Positions 11,962-22,571 of a stretch of 41,698 nucleotides of DNA are shown piece after piece. The position numbers were made by a program, and so were the translations under genes. The notes beneath the pieces were generated by a model. The model was not told the origin of the DNA, ran no database searches, and worked only from the letters and a program-made list of their open reading frames with translations. Position 1 is the first letter of the stretch, and each line of letters starts with the position of its first letter. Origin of the DNA: Echinostoma caproni (Eukaryota > Platyhelminthes > Trematoda > Plagiorchiida > Echinostomatidae); the NCBI GenBank assembly GCA_900618425.1, contig UZAN01041044.1:3533-45230 (forward strand), read 5' to 3'.

Positions 11962-12127
11962 GTACTGGGACGAGCTTCTCTTCAGTGGAATCAAGACAAG
12001 CGGCGCCTTGCTATAAATAATCAATGGGACCTACTACCCACTAGTCCAATAAACAGCACAATATTGGCCCAATCAGCGAAACTCCGAAACAAATCTAAAA
12101 CCAGGAGATCCAGATAACAATGATATT
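11962..12127 (+). CDS. Candidate C-terminal exon, unassigned
   Basis: The acceptor tctttagtgcag precedes a frame reading VLGRASLQWNQDKRRLAINN onward for 51 codons to TAA at 12115-12117, with a basic end (KTRRSR). A consensus donor (ATT before gtaagt) follows 10 bases after the stop, at 12128. The unit would be a terminal coding exon with a spliced 3' UTR, or an internal exon in another frame. I recognise no family. An in-frame join to the 11058-11103 unit is possible. Confidence 0.3.
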
Positions 12128-12199
12128 GTAAGTAGCTTTACTGTATGAATGGAATCACGTACACTGGACCTACTTTATACTCTGTTAAAAACCCATCAA

Positions 12200-12950
12200 T
12201 TCATGTGTGATCCTAACCAACTCCCAGTTTGATGACCTTTGCCAACCGGATCGGAACTCGCTACGTTCCTCCTGCATGGCCATTCAGTTGCACTTTTACG
12301 TATTTACCCTATGATTACCTAACCGCTCCACATAGTAACTTTTGTGTTAATTATCGTGACCCGTTCTTTGTTCCACCTGTTACCGTATCTATCTATCTAC
12401 AACCCACACGGAAACTGTGTGCTGGTCATTGTCGTAATTGTTGTCCTATTATCGAAATCCGTTATCGCCACCTCACATGAAATTATGTCGTAGTAACTGT
12501 CGTCACTTGTTCTGTGCTCAATCCATTATCTGTATCAATTATCTTGATCCGACATAGAAACTGCCTCGTGTGGTCATGTGTTCATCACCCACCCACTCTG
12601 ATTATCCTACAGTCTTCACTGTTGTCACTGTTCATTCTTTCTCGCAATTCAGTTATTCCTTGGCACATGCTACCACCCGCCTTGTGTGTTGCACCGACCC
12701 AGACACCCTCCTTGTGTTCGTTGTCTATTCTGTCAATTACACCGTGATTACGGATGCCGTCCGACGTTGGTGTCACGTCGCTTTCCCATCCCTGTGATTG
12801 GTCGACACCGCCCTTTAAATAGCACTGTCTTTATATCCACATCGCATTATTTCCTCCGATTTCCGAGAGGGTGTTTCCTGGCACTTTGCCCTTCTCGTAT
12901 CGAAACGATTATTTTGTCCAGACCGTGTTGCCTTTAATTTGAGGTATGCC
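12200..12950 (+). repeat. Pyrimidine-rich block, possible LTR or LINE 5' region
   Basis: About 750 bases have a strong C+T bias on the plus strand, which keeps several frames open at once (four overlapping frames of 75-83 codons). That is a composition effect, not evidence of genes. Internal repetition is visible: 12354-12440 and 12500-12590 align (tcgtgacccgttctttgt against tcgtcacttgttctgtgc, then both reach gaaactg and tggtcat), a period near 146. Near the 3' end a TATA-like ctttaaatag (12813) and tttatatcc lie in an otherwise GC-rich setting. A solo LTR or a LINE promoter region would look like this. No paired copy or tRNA primer site was found. Confidence 0.4.
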
Positions 12951-12959
12951 GTTGTATTT

Positions 12960-15290
12960 CAATTGATTCATGATTCACTATGCAGTACATTTAGATATCC
13001 CCAGGCTTGGTGTTCTGACGCGAATTCGGGGGTTCGGTATCTGCGAGTCACTCTATGATCGGCCATCAATCAAGTACAGATATAGATTGTGAAATTTTGG
13101 TCACTAGTAAGCAGAGAGGAACTCAAGACATCTACACAATACTTTAAGAATACGGAGGGTGTAGATGGGAGAAAACACAAGTATATTGATCATTTGGACT
13201 ATCCATTGTCTGGCGCATCAACTGTGGCTAGCTGTATTCTGAACGCGCTTCTTGAGTTTTTCGTTTTAGTAGTAATGGGTTTGAAAATTGTCTACCATCC
13301 ACCACCATCCACTTCATTTTCAAATGTATACCAATTCAATTAGGTTACTTCGATTTTTGTCTCCTTTGCAACCTTGTCAATCAATAGTCCTAATTGCCAC
13401 ATCGTTTCTGTTTAAAACATGTTTCCCAAAAAGTCGCGAGTGAGCCTACTCGGTTAACAATGCCGTGATTTTCCCGTTCTGGCAATTATTCTATTTTAAC
13501 GTAGAAATGTGGAAATGTTGATATTGTCGAAGTTGAAAGTCAACTTCGAGGGAATCTATGCGATATAAATAGACAGCTTCCAGTATAACACAGTCAGGAG
13601 GATACGTTTGAGGATAACTTACCGTAATTGTTAAGTGCAATTACTGAATAGAAAACAAAGATTAGCGCAATTGTGTTCTCACAATTTATTGAAATCGTGG
13701 TGATAGCGCACTACAATATTTATATCGTTTTTCTTTCGCAAAATGGAAACGGATTTTTTAGAGAGATCAACTAACCTAAATATGAAAATTTTTCGAATCC
13801 TTATTCAAAACAAACATTTGACGATTACTTCTTGTGGCAATCCAAGTTAGGATAATTTTGTCCAAAAATACATTTACCAAAGCAATCGACTTAAGAAAAA
13901 ATTTAATCTCACAACGAGACTCACATGTTAGAACTTGATTTAGATTCGCTGCAAAAAATTAGATCGAAGTTAGGTACCTTTTCTGTAAATCTGGTAATAC
14001 GTGATAAGTACCAGAGAGGTCTTATTAACTTACCCCTGATGATTTTAAATAAGTCAAAACATTTCAGAGCTGTTATTTTGTACAAAGGATTATTGTGCAT
14101 TCATTATGCCGAGGGAATGCCAGTTGTTGAGCACATTGACTTTCTAGCATGTTCTAATTTGACCACATAATCACAAATAGAGGACGCAATTATGTTCCGA
14201 TTAAGTTTTCGGCAATACCTAGTTTTTCGTGGAAAACACTTTCAGACTGCAGTTTAAAAGAATACTGAATATGTGTGTAGCTCCTGGGTCTTGAACCATA
14301 TCATAAGCGTGAAGGCTAGTCACAACGTGAGTGAGTTGCAATCCCTGCAACATACTTGCTGAGATAAGCTCTATTGAAATCAAGGCCGGATTAGCTGTCC
14401 GGTGATTGATTGAATGGTCAGATTGTGTTTAACCTGTGAGGTTCCAGATTAGTTCCTCACTTGGGTGAATGCATTCACACAATAATGAGACCAAATCCAC
14501 TGGAAACATCATAGATTGCCTTATAGTTCAGACAAATCCCGCTTAACAATCAGGCAACTTGAATTCATCTTTGATTTATTTCCGCGCATCTTTTGCACCT
14601 CCTATTATATCAGTTACATATTTTTGATATTCTATCAAATTTAACTCCTCTTTGATTTAGGTGAGGTTCCCGTGTACGGTGCTCTGTTTTAATAATTACT
14701 AGAAACAGTTTTATTTGATAGCAAATTCTTGGAAATCTTGCTTGTGATGTGCATGTCGTAACCTGCCGGATTATACTGCACGAGGTGCGTTCAGTTCAAT
14801 GCTCCACAAATCTGTTTCCTATGCTACACAAGGAATCAATAGACATACAGGTTGATTCTATCTTACCTTCATTTACTGAAATATTTTGCAACAGAAAGAA
14901 GAGATGCACAAATGTACTTGTCGATCAAATATAAGCTTCGTCATCTTGTAATTGTCCCCAATAAATTAGTTTTTGTGAACATCTGGCGTGGATAACAATT
15001 TAATATTACTCAACTTCAATGGATGAAGCAGAACGTTCGAATAAATTATGTATGCTTTCTTTTATTCTCCATCCAACGGCTTGTTCGAATGTAGACCACA
15101 CCAGCAGGTGATGGAAATGATTGTTGCGGACCTTATGGGCCAGTTGGCTTCTTTGCAATTTTCAGTCAGTAATGATCATGTATTCAAACTAATAATGATT
15201 GAAACAGGTATTGTGAGCTGGTTTGTCTTGCAGGAATGAGTGATAATGCAGTGCATATGTAGTTCATTATGATGAACATCGATGTGAGAT
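12960..15290. other. No supported gene
   Basis: AT-rich with scattered open frames of 60-84 codons (13089-13343, 13925-14170, 14749-14934 plus; all unrecognised). It contains one perfect hairpin at 13527-13549 and a splice-like unit at 15092-15165, where a pyrimidine tract and gaatgtag are followed by an open frame including VMEMIVADLMGQLASLQF and then gtaatg. None is strong enough to call. Confidence 0.35.
13527..13549. repeat. Perfect hairpin
   Basis: Ten-base arms (tcgaagttga and tcaacttcga) flank a 3-base loop. It sits in AT-rich non-coding sequence. No function is evident. Confidence 0.5.
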
Positions 15291-15302
15291 GGTGAATGGT
15301 TG

Positions 15303-15455
15303 GATTAGCTCAATCCCTTTTTTCACAGGAACTAGGCTATGTTGACAATCTTGGATGGCGGTTTCAGTCTTTTGGAGATCGTACGACGCCCATTAGTTAC
15401 ATGCATGTGCTCCGTGTCGGTTATTAAGAAGATTTTCATTGCGTATCAAAGTACG
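15303..15455 (+). mobile_element. Diverged tRNA-derived SINE, no ribozyme core
   Basis: It aligns along its length with the SINE at 18904-19095. An A-box-like ttagctcaatcc lies near 15304-15315 and a B-box-like ggcggtttcagtct near 15358-15371. A shared 3' body (tgtgctccgtgtcggttatt) continues into tcattgcgta. In place of the hammerhead core there is a shortened, substituted stretch (gacgcccattagttacatg), so the ribozyme has been lost here. The copy is old and inactive. Confidence 0.55.
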
Positions 15456-16611
15456 TAGGTTTTTTTGATAACAACGTTTGTTCTGACTCACATTCCCGTT
15501 GAGCTCCTGAGTTTGCATAATATATGAAGAAATGACCAACGTGTTTGAAAAGCGGACATTAAAAATGATTACAATCAAATGAAATATCAAAATGACATAA
15601 TCGAGTGGATCTTTTCAGAGTGGTTTCATTACAGGATAATTATCACTTAAACGAAATATGGGATAGCGTACTGTGTGGGACAGAAACGAAACGTGCTGGG
15701 TGCGTTACTCTTCCTACACTTTGTTGTGCTACTGTGTGAAAATAAAATGTGGATTGCGTGTGCACATATGAATCGACGCGTGTGAACAATCAGCTGTTTT
15801 TGTATATGCTGCATCAATTGGTCGTCTTAACTGTGAATGCTTATTCAGTCATTTCCTATCCTCTCATCACCTGTCCAATCCATCGCAAATTCAGCGCGTT
15901 GATCTAGCACCAAGATAAAGCTTGATTAAAATGGTAGGTTCGCGTTCGCTCTTACGGGCGAAGTGAAATGACAATTTTTTGTATCGTATGTTTGCTCGTA
16001 TTACCCCGAAATACTTCCGAGATTTATATGAAGCATACAACTTTGTAGCACTATCACGTAAGGGAAAGCCTATTTTTTCACCGCCACATTCCTCTAGAGG
16101 TGATCAACTTTATAATCGTAGGAACAAAGATTGTTCAATCAGTAGCGCCTGTTTACTTGGAGAAATTTGTAGAAGCACAGTGAAACGGGAACAAGTAGTC
16201 AACTAAAATGTAGAATACTGGACGTAAGTCAGTTCGATCTGTTAGCAACTTGCTCGATCTAATTAATATGTCCCGAAATCAACAGGCTGTATCCAAACTT
16301 GTGAGACTGCATGGCCAATTGATTACAAGTATTGTCACTCAGACACAGATTTCACCTATTTGTTCTTTTCACTAGCGCGCTTTCTAGGTGAATGATGGGC
16401 TCATCATCATTTAACAGCACAGCAAAGTGAAGCCAAATTCACCGATCGCTGTCATAATGAGAATATATAAGGAGGATAGGGATTGCAGCTATTCTGATGG
16501 ATGGAAAAGAAAAACGAACTTCCGCACACAGAGTACAAAGTAAAACCAGGAAAACACAAGCTTTTAAGAATTCTGTTCTGATAAGAAGTGACATCAAGAT
16601 CGCTACTGCTA

Positions 16612-16848
16612 TCAGTTTGTTACCGTAACCTTCAGTCTTTTGGACCATACATCGGAGGACGGAAGATAACTAATACATCTATTCACTCTATGAATCTCTT
16701 CATACATCATCTCTAAGTCACCTGCTGACCTCCACGTGGTTTTATCGTCTGCAGTGGCTACTGCAAATAAGGCGTGATGCGGTAGGTGACTGTCAGGGGT
16801 GTCCAAACCAATGGAGCCTACTGAGTTAAATTCAATGCTATAGGGAGC
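16612..16848 (-). pseudogene. Open frame, possibly RTE retrotransposon C-terminal tail
   Basis: The minus strand is open for 78 codons, from just after a TGA (16851-16849) to a TGA at 16614-16612. The peptide contains DSHLPHHALFAVATADDKTT and, later, DVWSKRLK. The pattern L-P-x-x-x-L-F-x-V followed about 40 residues on by W-x-x-x-L resembles the tail after the RT in fluke RTE elements. The expected preceding RWLGH-type block is absent. A host exon is the alternative, since an acceptor-like aactcag precedes it. Evidence is thin. Confidence 0.25.
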
Positions 16849-16926
16849 TCATATTCGATACATTCCCGAACGCTCGATTACTTACATCTAGATTACTAAC
16901 CCCAATCCAACCTGGACCAAACTACA

Positions 16927-17382
16927 TTGTCGCTGTTTGAGCCTTGGAAATGCGAACGGTTATCTCCTTCGATGCACTACCGTTGCTGGTCACACAGCTA
17001 TCTAAGTACACTAAGCAGTCAACCTCAGCTAGTTTCTGATCGTCTAGTTTACGAACAGAATTGGGCGACACTTAATCTTGCAGCACGATCTCACACTTCA
17101 CTTGACATTGAAGAGTGTACCCCAAACGGAGCTAGATGGCCATGTGCTTTCTTGGCATTCTCCATATTGTCAAACAGACGAACGATATCGCCGGCGTACT
17201 CTGGGTTGCACAGCTTTTATCCAGCTATCCATTCAATACTAACTGTTTATGGATCATTTCTGTGCGTATTTCTTGTAAGAAGAAATTCAACAAGAATGGC
17301 GAAAATGGTAGTAAGCAAGAGGGTCATTGAATGTTTTGATTTGCGGGGAAATCCCCAAAGTAGTCAATTAAAAGTGATGTAG
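16927..17382 (+). CDS. Longest non-transposon open frame, unassigned
   Basis: The plus strand is open for about 160 codons up to a TAG/TGA-flanked end at 17380-17382. No good start defines an N-terminus. The peptide is Ser/Leu-rich (for example LVSDRLVYEQNWATLNLA), with one weakly hydrophobic stretch near 17215-17280 that runs into a donor-like CTT before gtaagaag. No domain is recognised. About one frame of this length is expected by chance in this window, so it is reported only because a single reader would want to know it is there. Confidence 0.15.
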   Translation: MSLFEPWKCERLSPSMHYRCWSHSYLSTLSSQPQLVSDRLVYEQNWATLNLAARSHTSLDIEECTPNGARWPCAFLAFSILSNRRTISPAYSGLHSFYPAIHSILTVYGSFLCVFLVRRNSTRMAKMVVSKRVIECFDLRGNPQSSQLKVM

Positions 17383-18903
17383 GTATCTGGGAACGCTTCC
17401 TCCACGCGGTTTCAACGCCAGATGTACCATGTGACCGGCTTGATCAACCGATTAGTTCGTGTCTCTCAACATCAGTATTGGTTGATCAACCCATTCTACT
17501 GTGTTTTGTCACTCGGGAAGGCTGTCTAGCCGGTTATCAACACCAGTATTTCTGCTATAGTATAATGTTCGGCGGATCACCTGTGATTACGTGAAACGAA
17601 TGAACGCGTTGTGACTGTTCGATCAATCTTCATTGCATTAAATGTCAACATGTTTGATCTTTAAGAATCCAAAATTTCAAAAATCACAGGAAGTGTCGTT
17701 TCCATCGAAATCAGTAGGCAATAGCAAAGTCTCAGAAAACAAGATCAAATCGACTTTTGATGTTTATAGTCTATCTATCAAGCTTGAAATAACTATCAAA
17801 TGACAATTGCACATTTCATTGTACCGCAAAACAGTGATTAATCCCCAAGCAGTCCTTTATTCTTGATCTCATACAACTGGTCTCAGAGAAGAGTGTTTGT
17901 GGGTGTAACACTGGCTTTTTGAACTAACCGCCCCATGAGGATTGAGTATTTATCTGTTACACCACAATCGATAGTAGAACGATCACGTTGAGTAAGATAA
18001 AATTTAACGATAATCTCTAACAGTGGCTGTTGTTCACCCCGTCAGAGACTATTACTTAGTGCTTAAGCCTGGTGTAACAATAAGGACTGTTAAGGAAATG
18101 TATTCCCGATGAAATCGAAATAAGACGTTATATTTTCTTGATGTGTAGATGAAAACCACCTTATCAGCCGAGTGAATCCTCGGCATATAATTTTAAGACA
18201 ATGCGAAAAGAGTTACTAACCTTGTTCTTCTGAAATCAAATGTGAAGATGGTTATACAACTCTGGCAGCGCGGTCGCACAAAAAAGTCACCAACGTAAAT
18301 AAACCTCTGTTACAGAGTGGTGAATGTTATTGTTTTATTGCGCAGTTCGTCTAAACACGCTTCCTATGCGTTAATCCAAATTATGTGCAACTGAATGTTT
18401 GTGAGTTCGAAACACGATTAGTTTTCTTACGAGTCAGACGAGCTCATCCCCGTGCTCAACAATATTAAATAATTTTCCACATAAAATTGAACTTTAAACC
18501 AAAAAATGAATGAACCCTAATGTTTGTAACTTTACAATCATCTGCAAATTTTGCCGTTTGATAAACAGCCAAATAAAATTGCATCGTCCTAATTGGACAA
18601 ATCGGTATCAATAATTTTTATAAGACCAAATGTTCTTAGAATTATTTGTACACATGCTGGAATACAATAGAACCGTGAGACTATGATACGGTCTGGCCAG
18701 TTTCATATGAGACAATATTATCAGCTACATGAGCACAGATTGGAGGATACAAGTGAGGTTGACAATTAAACATATGTGAACACGTGTCTTCCAGGGGGGG
18801 ACCCTCTGGTGGCCCGTACGGTTTTGAAATTGAAATAAAAGGCAATGAAAACAGGTTCTCCAATTTTACGCTGGCAAGCTTGGATTGGCCCATTCGATTG
18901 TTA

Positions 18904-19095
18904 AGAGGCTGTGTAGCTCAGGGCTAAGCGTTTGAAGTCCCAACCCGAAAGATCGCGGTTCGAGTTCTGACAGGGACACACACAAAAAAAAATACGCGCT
19001 GATGACGAGTCCCAAACAAGCCGAAACAGCTGTCCAGTGCTCTTTGTCGGTTATTACAAGCATTTCCATCGCATACAGATCCTCCTATGTCTAGT
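18904..19095 (+). mobile_element. tRNA-derived SINE with hammerhead core (SM-alpha-like)
   Basis: The 5' part is tRNA-like and carries an internal Pol III promoter: A box gtgtagctcagggctaag (18911-18928) and B box ggttcgagttc (18957-18967). An A-rich linker follows, then a hammerhead core (18999-19034), then a body shared with the 15.3 kb copy (tgctctttgtcggttatt). Order and content match the known schistosome SM-alpha type, a short Pol III retroposon carrying a hammerhead. It is not a functional tRNA, because the acceptor stem and anticodon arm do not form. It depends on LINE or PLE machinery for movement. Confidence 0.75.
18999..19034 (+). ncRNA. Hammerhead ribozyme relic
   Basis: CTGATGA (18999-19005) and GAAA (19023-19026) are the two invariant core strands. 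After GAAA comes CAGCTG, which can form the very short palindromic stem III typical of retroelement hammerheads. GTC at 19032-19034 then supplies the cleavage triplet, so cleavage would fall after 19034. Two defects are visible. Three extra bases (CGA) sit between CTGATGA and the stem II strand GTCC. The returning strand reads GCC where GGAC would pair, so stem II is broken. Stem I is not convincing. I expect little or no activity. Confidence 0.65.
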
Positions 19096-19755
19096 CAAAT
19101 CTTGGAGCTACTGATTTTCACAGTTCTTTCACTGATTGGGTTTCTCGTGGATTTCATTTTAGGCGTACCTGCATCAAATGTCTAGCAATTTCCGTAGAAC
19201 AACGTCGTCAGTTTACTACTTTGAGTATAATAATATAAAAGTGCTGTTTATCAAACTGAGCGCTCAAAGCATATGGATTGTCCTTACCAAGAATAGCCTC
19301 TTCATATAGGAGAGTAAAATAATAATAAAATACATTCAGAATGCTTCATTTATCGAAAGATAAACTGAAAAAACCATCATACCTAACTAATAATCAGACT
19401 CATATGTGTAAATCTTATAATGTTAACAGAATAGCGATCAAATTAATTTTCAATTTGTCAAACTAACATTGACAAAAAGCTCAGCCACGCTAAAGGAAAG
19501 GTTAGTGAATATAAGCCTGTACCACTATTGCCGTGTTATTATCACTATAACATTCGCAATAAAACAAAACATATGGCGCATCGGATTTTTGACATACAAC
19601 ATTTGGTCCAAATTCAAATTTATTGTGACCAGAAAAACGTGAAAACGTCCCATCAAACGTACACAACCGTTGATTAGATAAGAAATCCCTGTAGTGGATA
19701 GTGGATTTATTAAACACAAAGGTGAGCGATATCCGCGCGTTAATAAATCACTCAC

Positions 19756-19776
19756 GTCCCGCAGGCTGACGTCGCA
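19756..19776 (-). CDS. Possible 21-base micro-exon
   Basis: On the minus strand a strong acceptor (ctaacttttgtttacag, with a branch-like ctaac) is followed after exactly 21 bases by a consensus donor (GAC before gtgagt). The 21 bases are a multiple of three and open in this frame (CDVSLRD). Flukes are known to have micro-exon genes built from symmetric exons of 36 bases or less, which is why this is worth noting. No partner exons were identified. Confidence 0.2.
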
Positions 19777-20040
19777 CTGTAAACAAAAGTTAGTAATAAA
19801 GCCTTTTTCATCAGAGGCTAGCTTTTTTTTCTCAACTGTGATTTAACATTTGGCTAAAATGCTGAAATAGATCCCGGTCAATTGGAATCAGGCATAAACA
19901 AGCACTAAACTGTATGTCACAAATAGGTTGACTAAGAAATAATTCAATAAGAATCAGTTTCTGTTGCAACAATGAAGGAACTTTTGACGATTGTAGTTAA
20001 TTTAAAGCATTGAGTTCCATTTTTCTATTTCATTAATACA

Positions 20041-20076
20041 GAAAGAAGACAAATATCGCGACATTTGCCTTCTTTC
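20041..20076. repeat. Strong hairpin
   Basis: Fourteen-base arms gaaagaagacaaat and atttgccttctttc pair with one G-T mismatch around an 8-base loop (atcgcgac). It is the longest compact hairpin I found. It could be an arm of a miniature inverted-repeat element or a structured RNA. No flanking duplication was seen. Confidence 0.6.
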
Positions 20077-20164
20077 TCTATCGAGGATGATAGTTAAATG
20101 ACAAAGGAAACACTATAATCTGATTGTCAACCCTCAACCAGTCCTCCTCAGGGTTTACATATTA

Positions 20165-20188
20165 AGAAGAAAGAAGAAGAAAGAAAGT
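20165..20188. repeat. GA-rich microsatellite
   Basis: A short imperfect run of aag and aaag units, purine-only on the plus strand, near the hairpin at 20041-20076. Confidence 0.6.
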
Positions 20189-21783
20189 TATAACTGTTAT
20201 TCTATCTTCGCTGGTCTTATGTGTAGGGTTAGAATAACGGTATTTCTCAACTTTAGTAAACTGGAAAAATTACCGCATAAAGATTAACGAATCCACTTGT
20301 CAATTGGCCATTATTGACGAGATCATACATGTAGATGATCTGTCCAAATTTATTACCAGACTGTCGAAATTTTCCACTCTGATACAACACGTTCTAACAC
20401 TATGAGAATAAATCTTCACATGAGATGATCGATATGAATCTCCCTGATACGGAAAGACGTGGCGGACTCCAAGAATGCCTTGTATGCATGTATAGTGATA
20501 CGGGCAGAATTGATACTGCTCATCAACGTTCTGTGCCCTCTGTCAGTTATCTAAGCATTGTAAATAGGTTAGAATGTTTGACGAAGAATACCGCTGAGAT
20601 GTGAACAACCACGTGAGTTTAAGCGGAAGCACATCAGAAATGCTAAACACTAAATGTCGCCAACTGACGAAGGCTTTGGTTCACTGATGTTTAACCCGGA
20701 TGTTTTGGGTATCAATTCCGTACCACGGTTGAATGCATCTGAGTGTGTCCTGAGACGCTGCTGATTAAAGGAAAATCATCCACCAACTAGGGTGACGAAC
20801 ATGTTCAGTCCAGGTGTAACGTTTCAATCTATGTACTGTTTGCAGCAAGTTGGAAGGTCTGAAAGCAAATTTTTACGAACAGAATAAGTAAGCATAGTAC
20901 GTAAAACCGTACATAACTCGAGGACGAAACCATCCCGAAGGACAATGGCATATCTGTTAAACAACGAAGTTAGCTTCCACATTTTAAGCCTAACTGTGTT
21001 GAGGCTTGCACGGTTGGTTATCATTAACCATTGAAAGCATAACGTTTTCGAGCAAACTTCCTTCGTAATACTGTTGCTATTGCCATGGCAACAGCTTTAT
21101 ACCACCCACTTCCCTCTTGCGTCATCTTAAACATTCCCTCATCCCACTGCACGTAAACACTTTCGAAGTTGATCGAGTTCCAGTACATAACGTTTTCCAT
21201 ACTAGTATCGTTTCTTTATCATCCTTTGTAATAATAATCTCTAGTCCTCTTTCACTCACCTCCGTATGAATTTGGTGACAGATAAACAACTAGGTACTTT
21301 CCCGCTTAAATCTAGTTCAAAGTGTACATTCCTCACAGAGCGTTCAAACCTATTCAGCTGTGAGTGTATAGAGGTTTCAAAGTACGCAATTTTGAAAATG
21401 ACTATCAACACACCTCATATTGCATAGATTACTACTAGAAATGTTTCAAATTGAATGATAGTTTGACTTTGAATGTTTATGTTTCACATGAAACAATTAC
21501 CTAAATCACTCACACGCCTTGATGCTAGAAACGAACAAACCAGTACCANNNGTACCATTCATTGCACATCCAAACAAAACTAAGGCATTAATCCCATGTG
21601 CTTTGAACCGCGCAGAACGTCATTGTATCCACAATGGAAACAAAAATCGTGTTTTGAAGAGCACTGCAATTGCGATATGATCACTCAAACAATTCAATTT
21701 TAGCTTCCAGATGGTGTGTCTCAGTTGTAGTAGATATATAACCATGCAGTGAATTAGACAGTGCGTTTATTGTAAAGGGCACA

Positions 21784-21900
21784 TATGTAACCGGTTCATA
21801 AGCTGGTGAGCAAGCGGGCACGGACAATACGCCGCTAGGCAAGCAGACGAACAATTGGCACAAATGCCGTCCGAATGTCGTCAAACCGGTATTCAAACAG
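21784..21900 (+). repeat. Dispersed repeat R2, copy 1
   Basis: It aligns with 34359-34490: tatgtaaccggttca against tatgtagccggttca, aggcaagcag in both, then atgccgtc, gtcaaaccggtattcaaacag against gtcaagccagcattcaaacag. The copy is more diverged in the middle. Same orientation as copy 2. No coding capacity is evident. Confidence 0.6.
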
Positions 21901-22138
21901 TTACCAAACGAATTGGAGAGAAATGTCCAATACTAGCAACTCATTGGGTGAAGCCGATCGATCCTGTACTCGAATCACTGCGCATTGCGTGCGTGTGGGT
22001 TAGCTACTAACATCTTTCAATCAATCGATCAATCAATCCGGCCGAAGGAAAAGTGACAACTGTACCAGTCACTTTTAGACCCAAACAGCTGAATTATTCG
22101 AATAATGGAACACACAGAAGACAATGTGTTAGTCTTAG

Positions 22139-22571
22139 NNNNNNNNNNNNNNNNNNNNNNNNNNNNNNNNNNNNNNNNNNNNNNNNNNNNNNNNNNNNNN
22201 NNNNNNNNNNNNNNNNNNNNNNNNNNNNNNNNNNNNNNNNNNNNNNNNNNNNNNNNNNNNNNNNNNNNNNNNNNNNNNNNNNNNNNNNNNNNNNNNNNNN
22301 NNNNNNNNNNNNNNNNNNNNNNNNNNNNNNNNNNNNNNNNNNNNNNNNNNNNNNNNNNNNNNNNNNNNNNNNNNNNNNNNNNNNNNNNNNNNNNNNNNNN
22401 NNNNNNNNNNNNNNNNNNNNNNNNNNNNNNNNNNNNNNNNNNNNNNNNNNNNNNNNNNNNNNNNNNNNNNNNNNNNNNNNNNNNNNNNNNNNNNNNNNNN
22501 NNNNNNNNNNNNNNNNNNNNNNNNNNNNNNNNNNNNNNNNNNNNNNNNNNNNNNNNNNNNNNNNNNNNNNN
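22139..22571. other. Assembly gap (433 N)
   Basis: A run of N in the sequence. Any open frame drawn across it is an artefact. Flanking unique sequence shows no shared repeat that would explain the gap. Single Ns occur at 34777, 35969, 38697 and 41456, and three at 21549-21551. Confidence 0.99.

Larger units (their letters stand above)
15460..18900. other. Mostly without supported genes
   Basis: It holds the two unassigned open frames listed separately (16612-16848 minus, 16927-17382 plus). There is also a 36-base acceptor-to-donor unit at 16022-16057, with a frame reading LYEAYNFVALS before gtaagg. The rest is AT-rich with no recognised family. Confidence 0.35.
19100..21780. other. No supported gene; hairpin and GA-rich tract inside
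   Basis: AT-rich sequence with a possible 21-base minus-strand exon (19756-19776), a strong hairpin (20041-20076) and a GA-rich tract (20165-20188). The open frames at 19502-19755 minus overlap each other and are unrecognised. A 3-base N gap lies at 21549-21551. Confidence 0.4.

Noticed and set aside
12229..12937. Four overlapping open frames of 75-83 codons as genes
   Set aside because: Strong pyrimidine bias depletes stop codons in all frames; no domain or splice pattern supports any of them.
18904..18980. A functional tRNA gene
   Set aside because: A and B boxes are present, but acceptor and anticodon stems do not pair and a SINE body with a hammerhead core follows.
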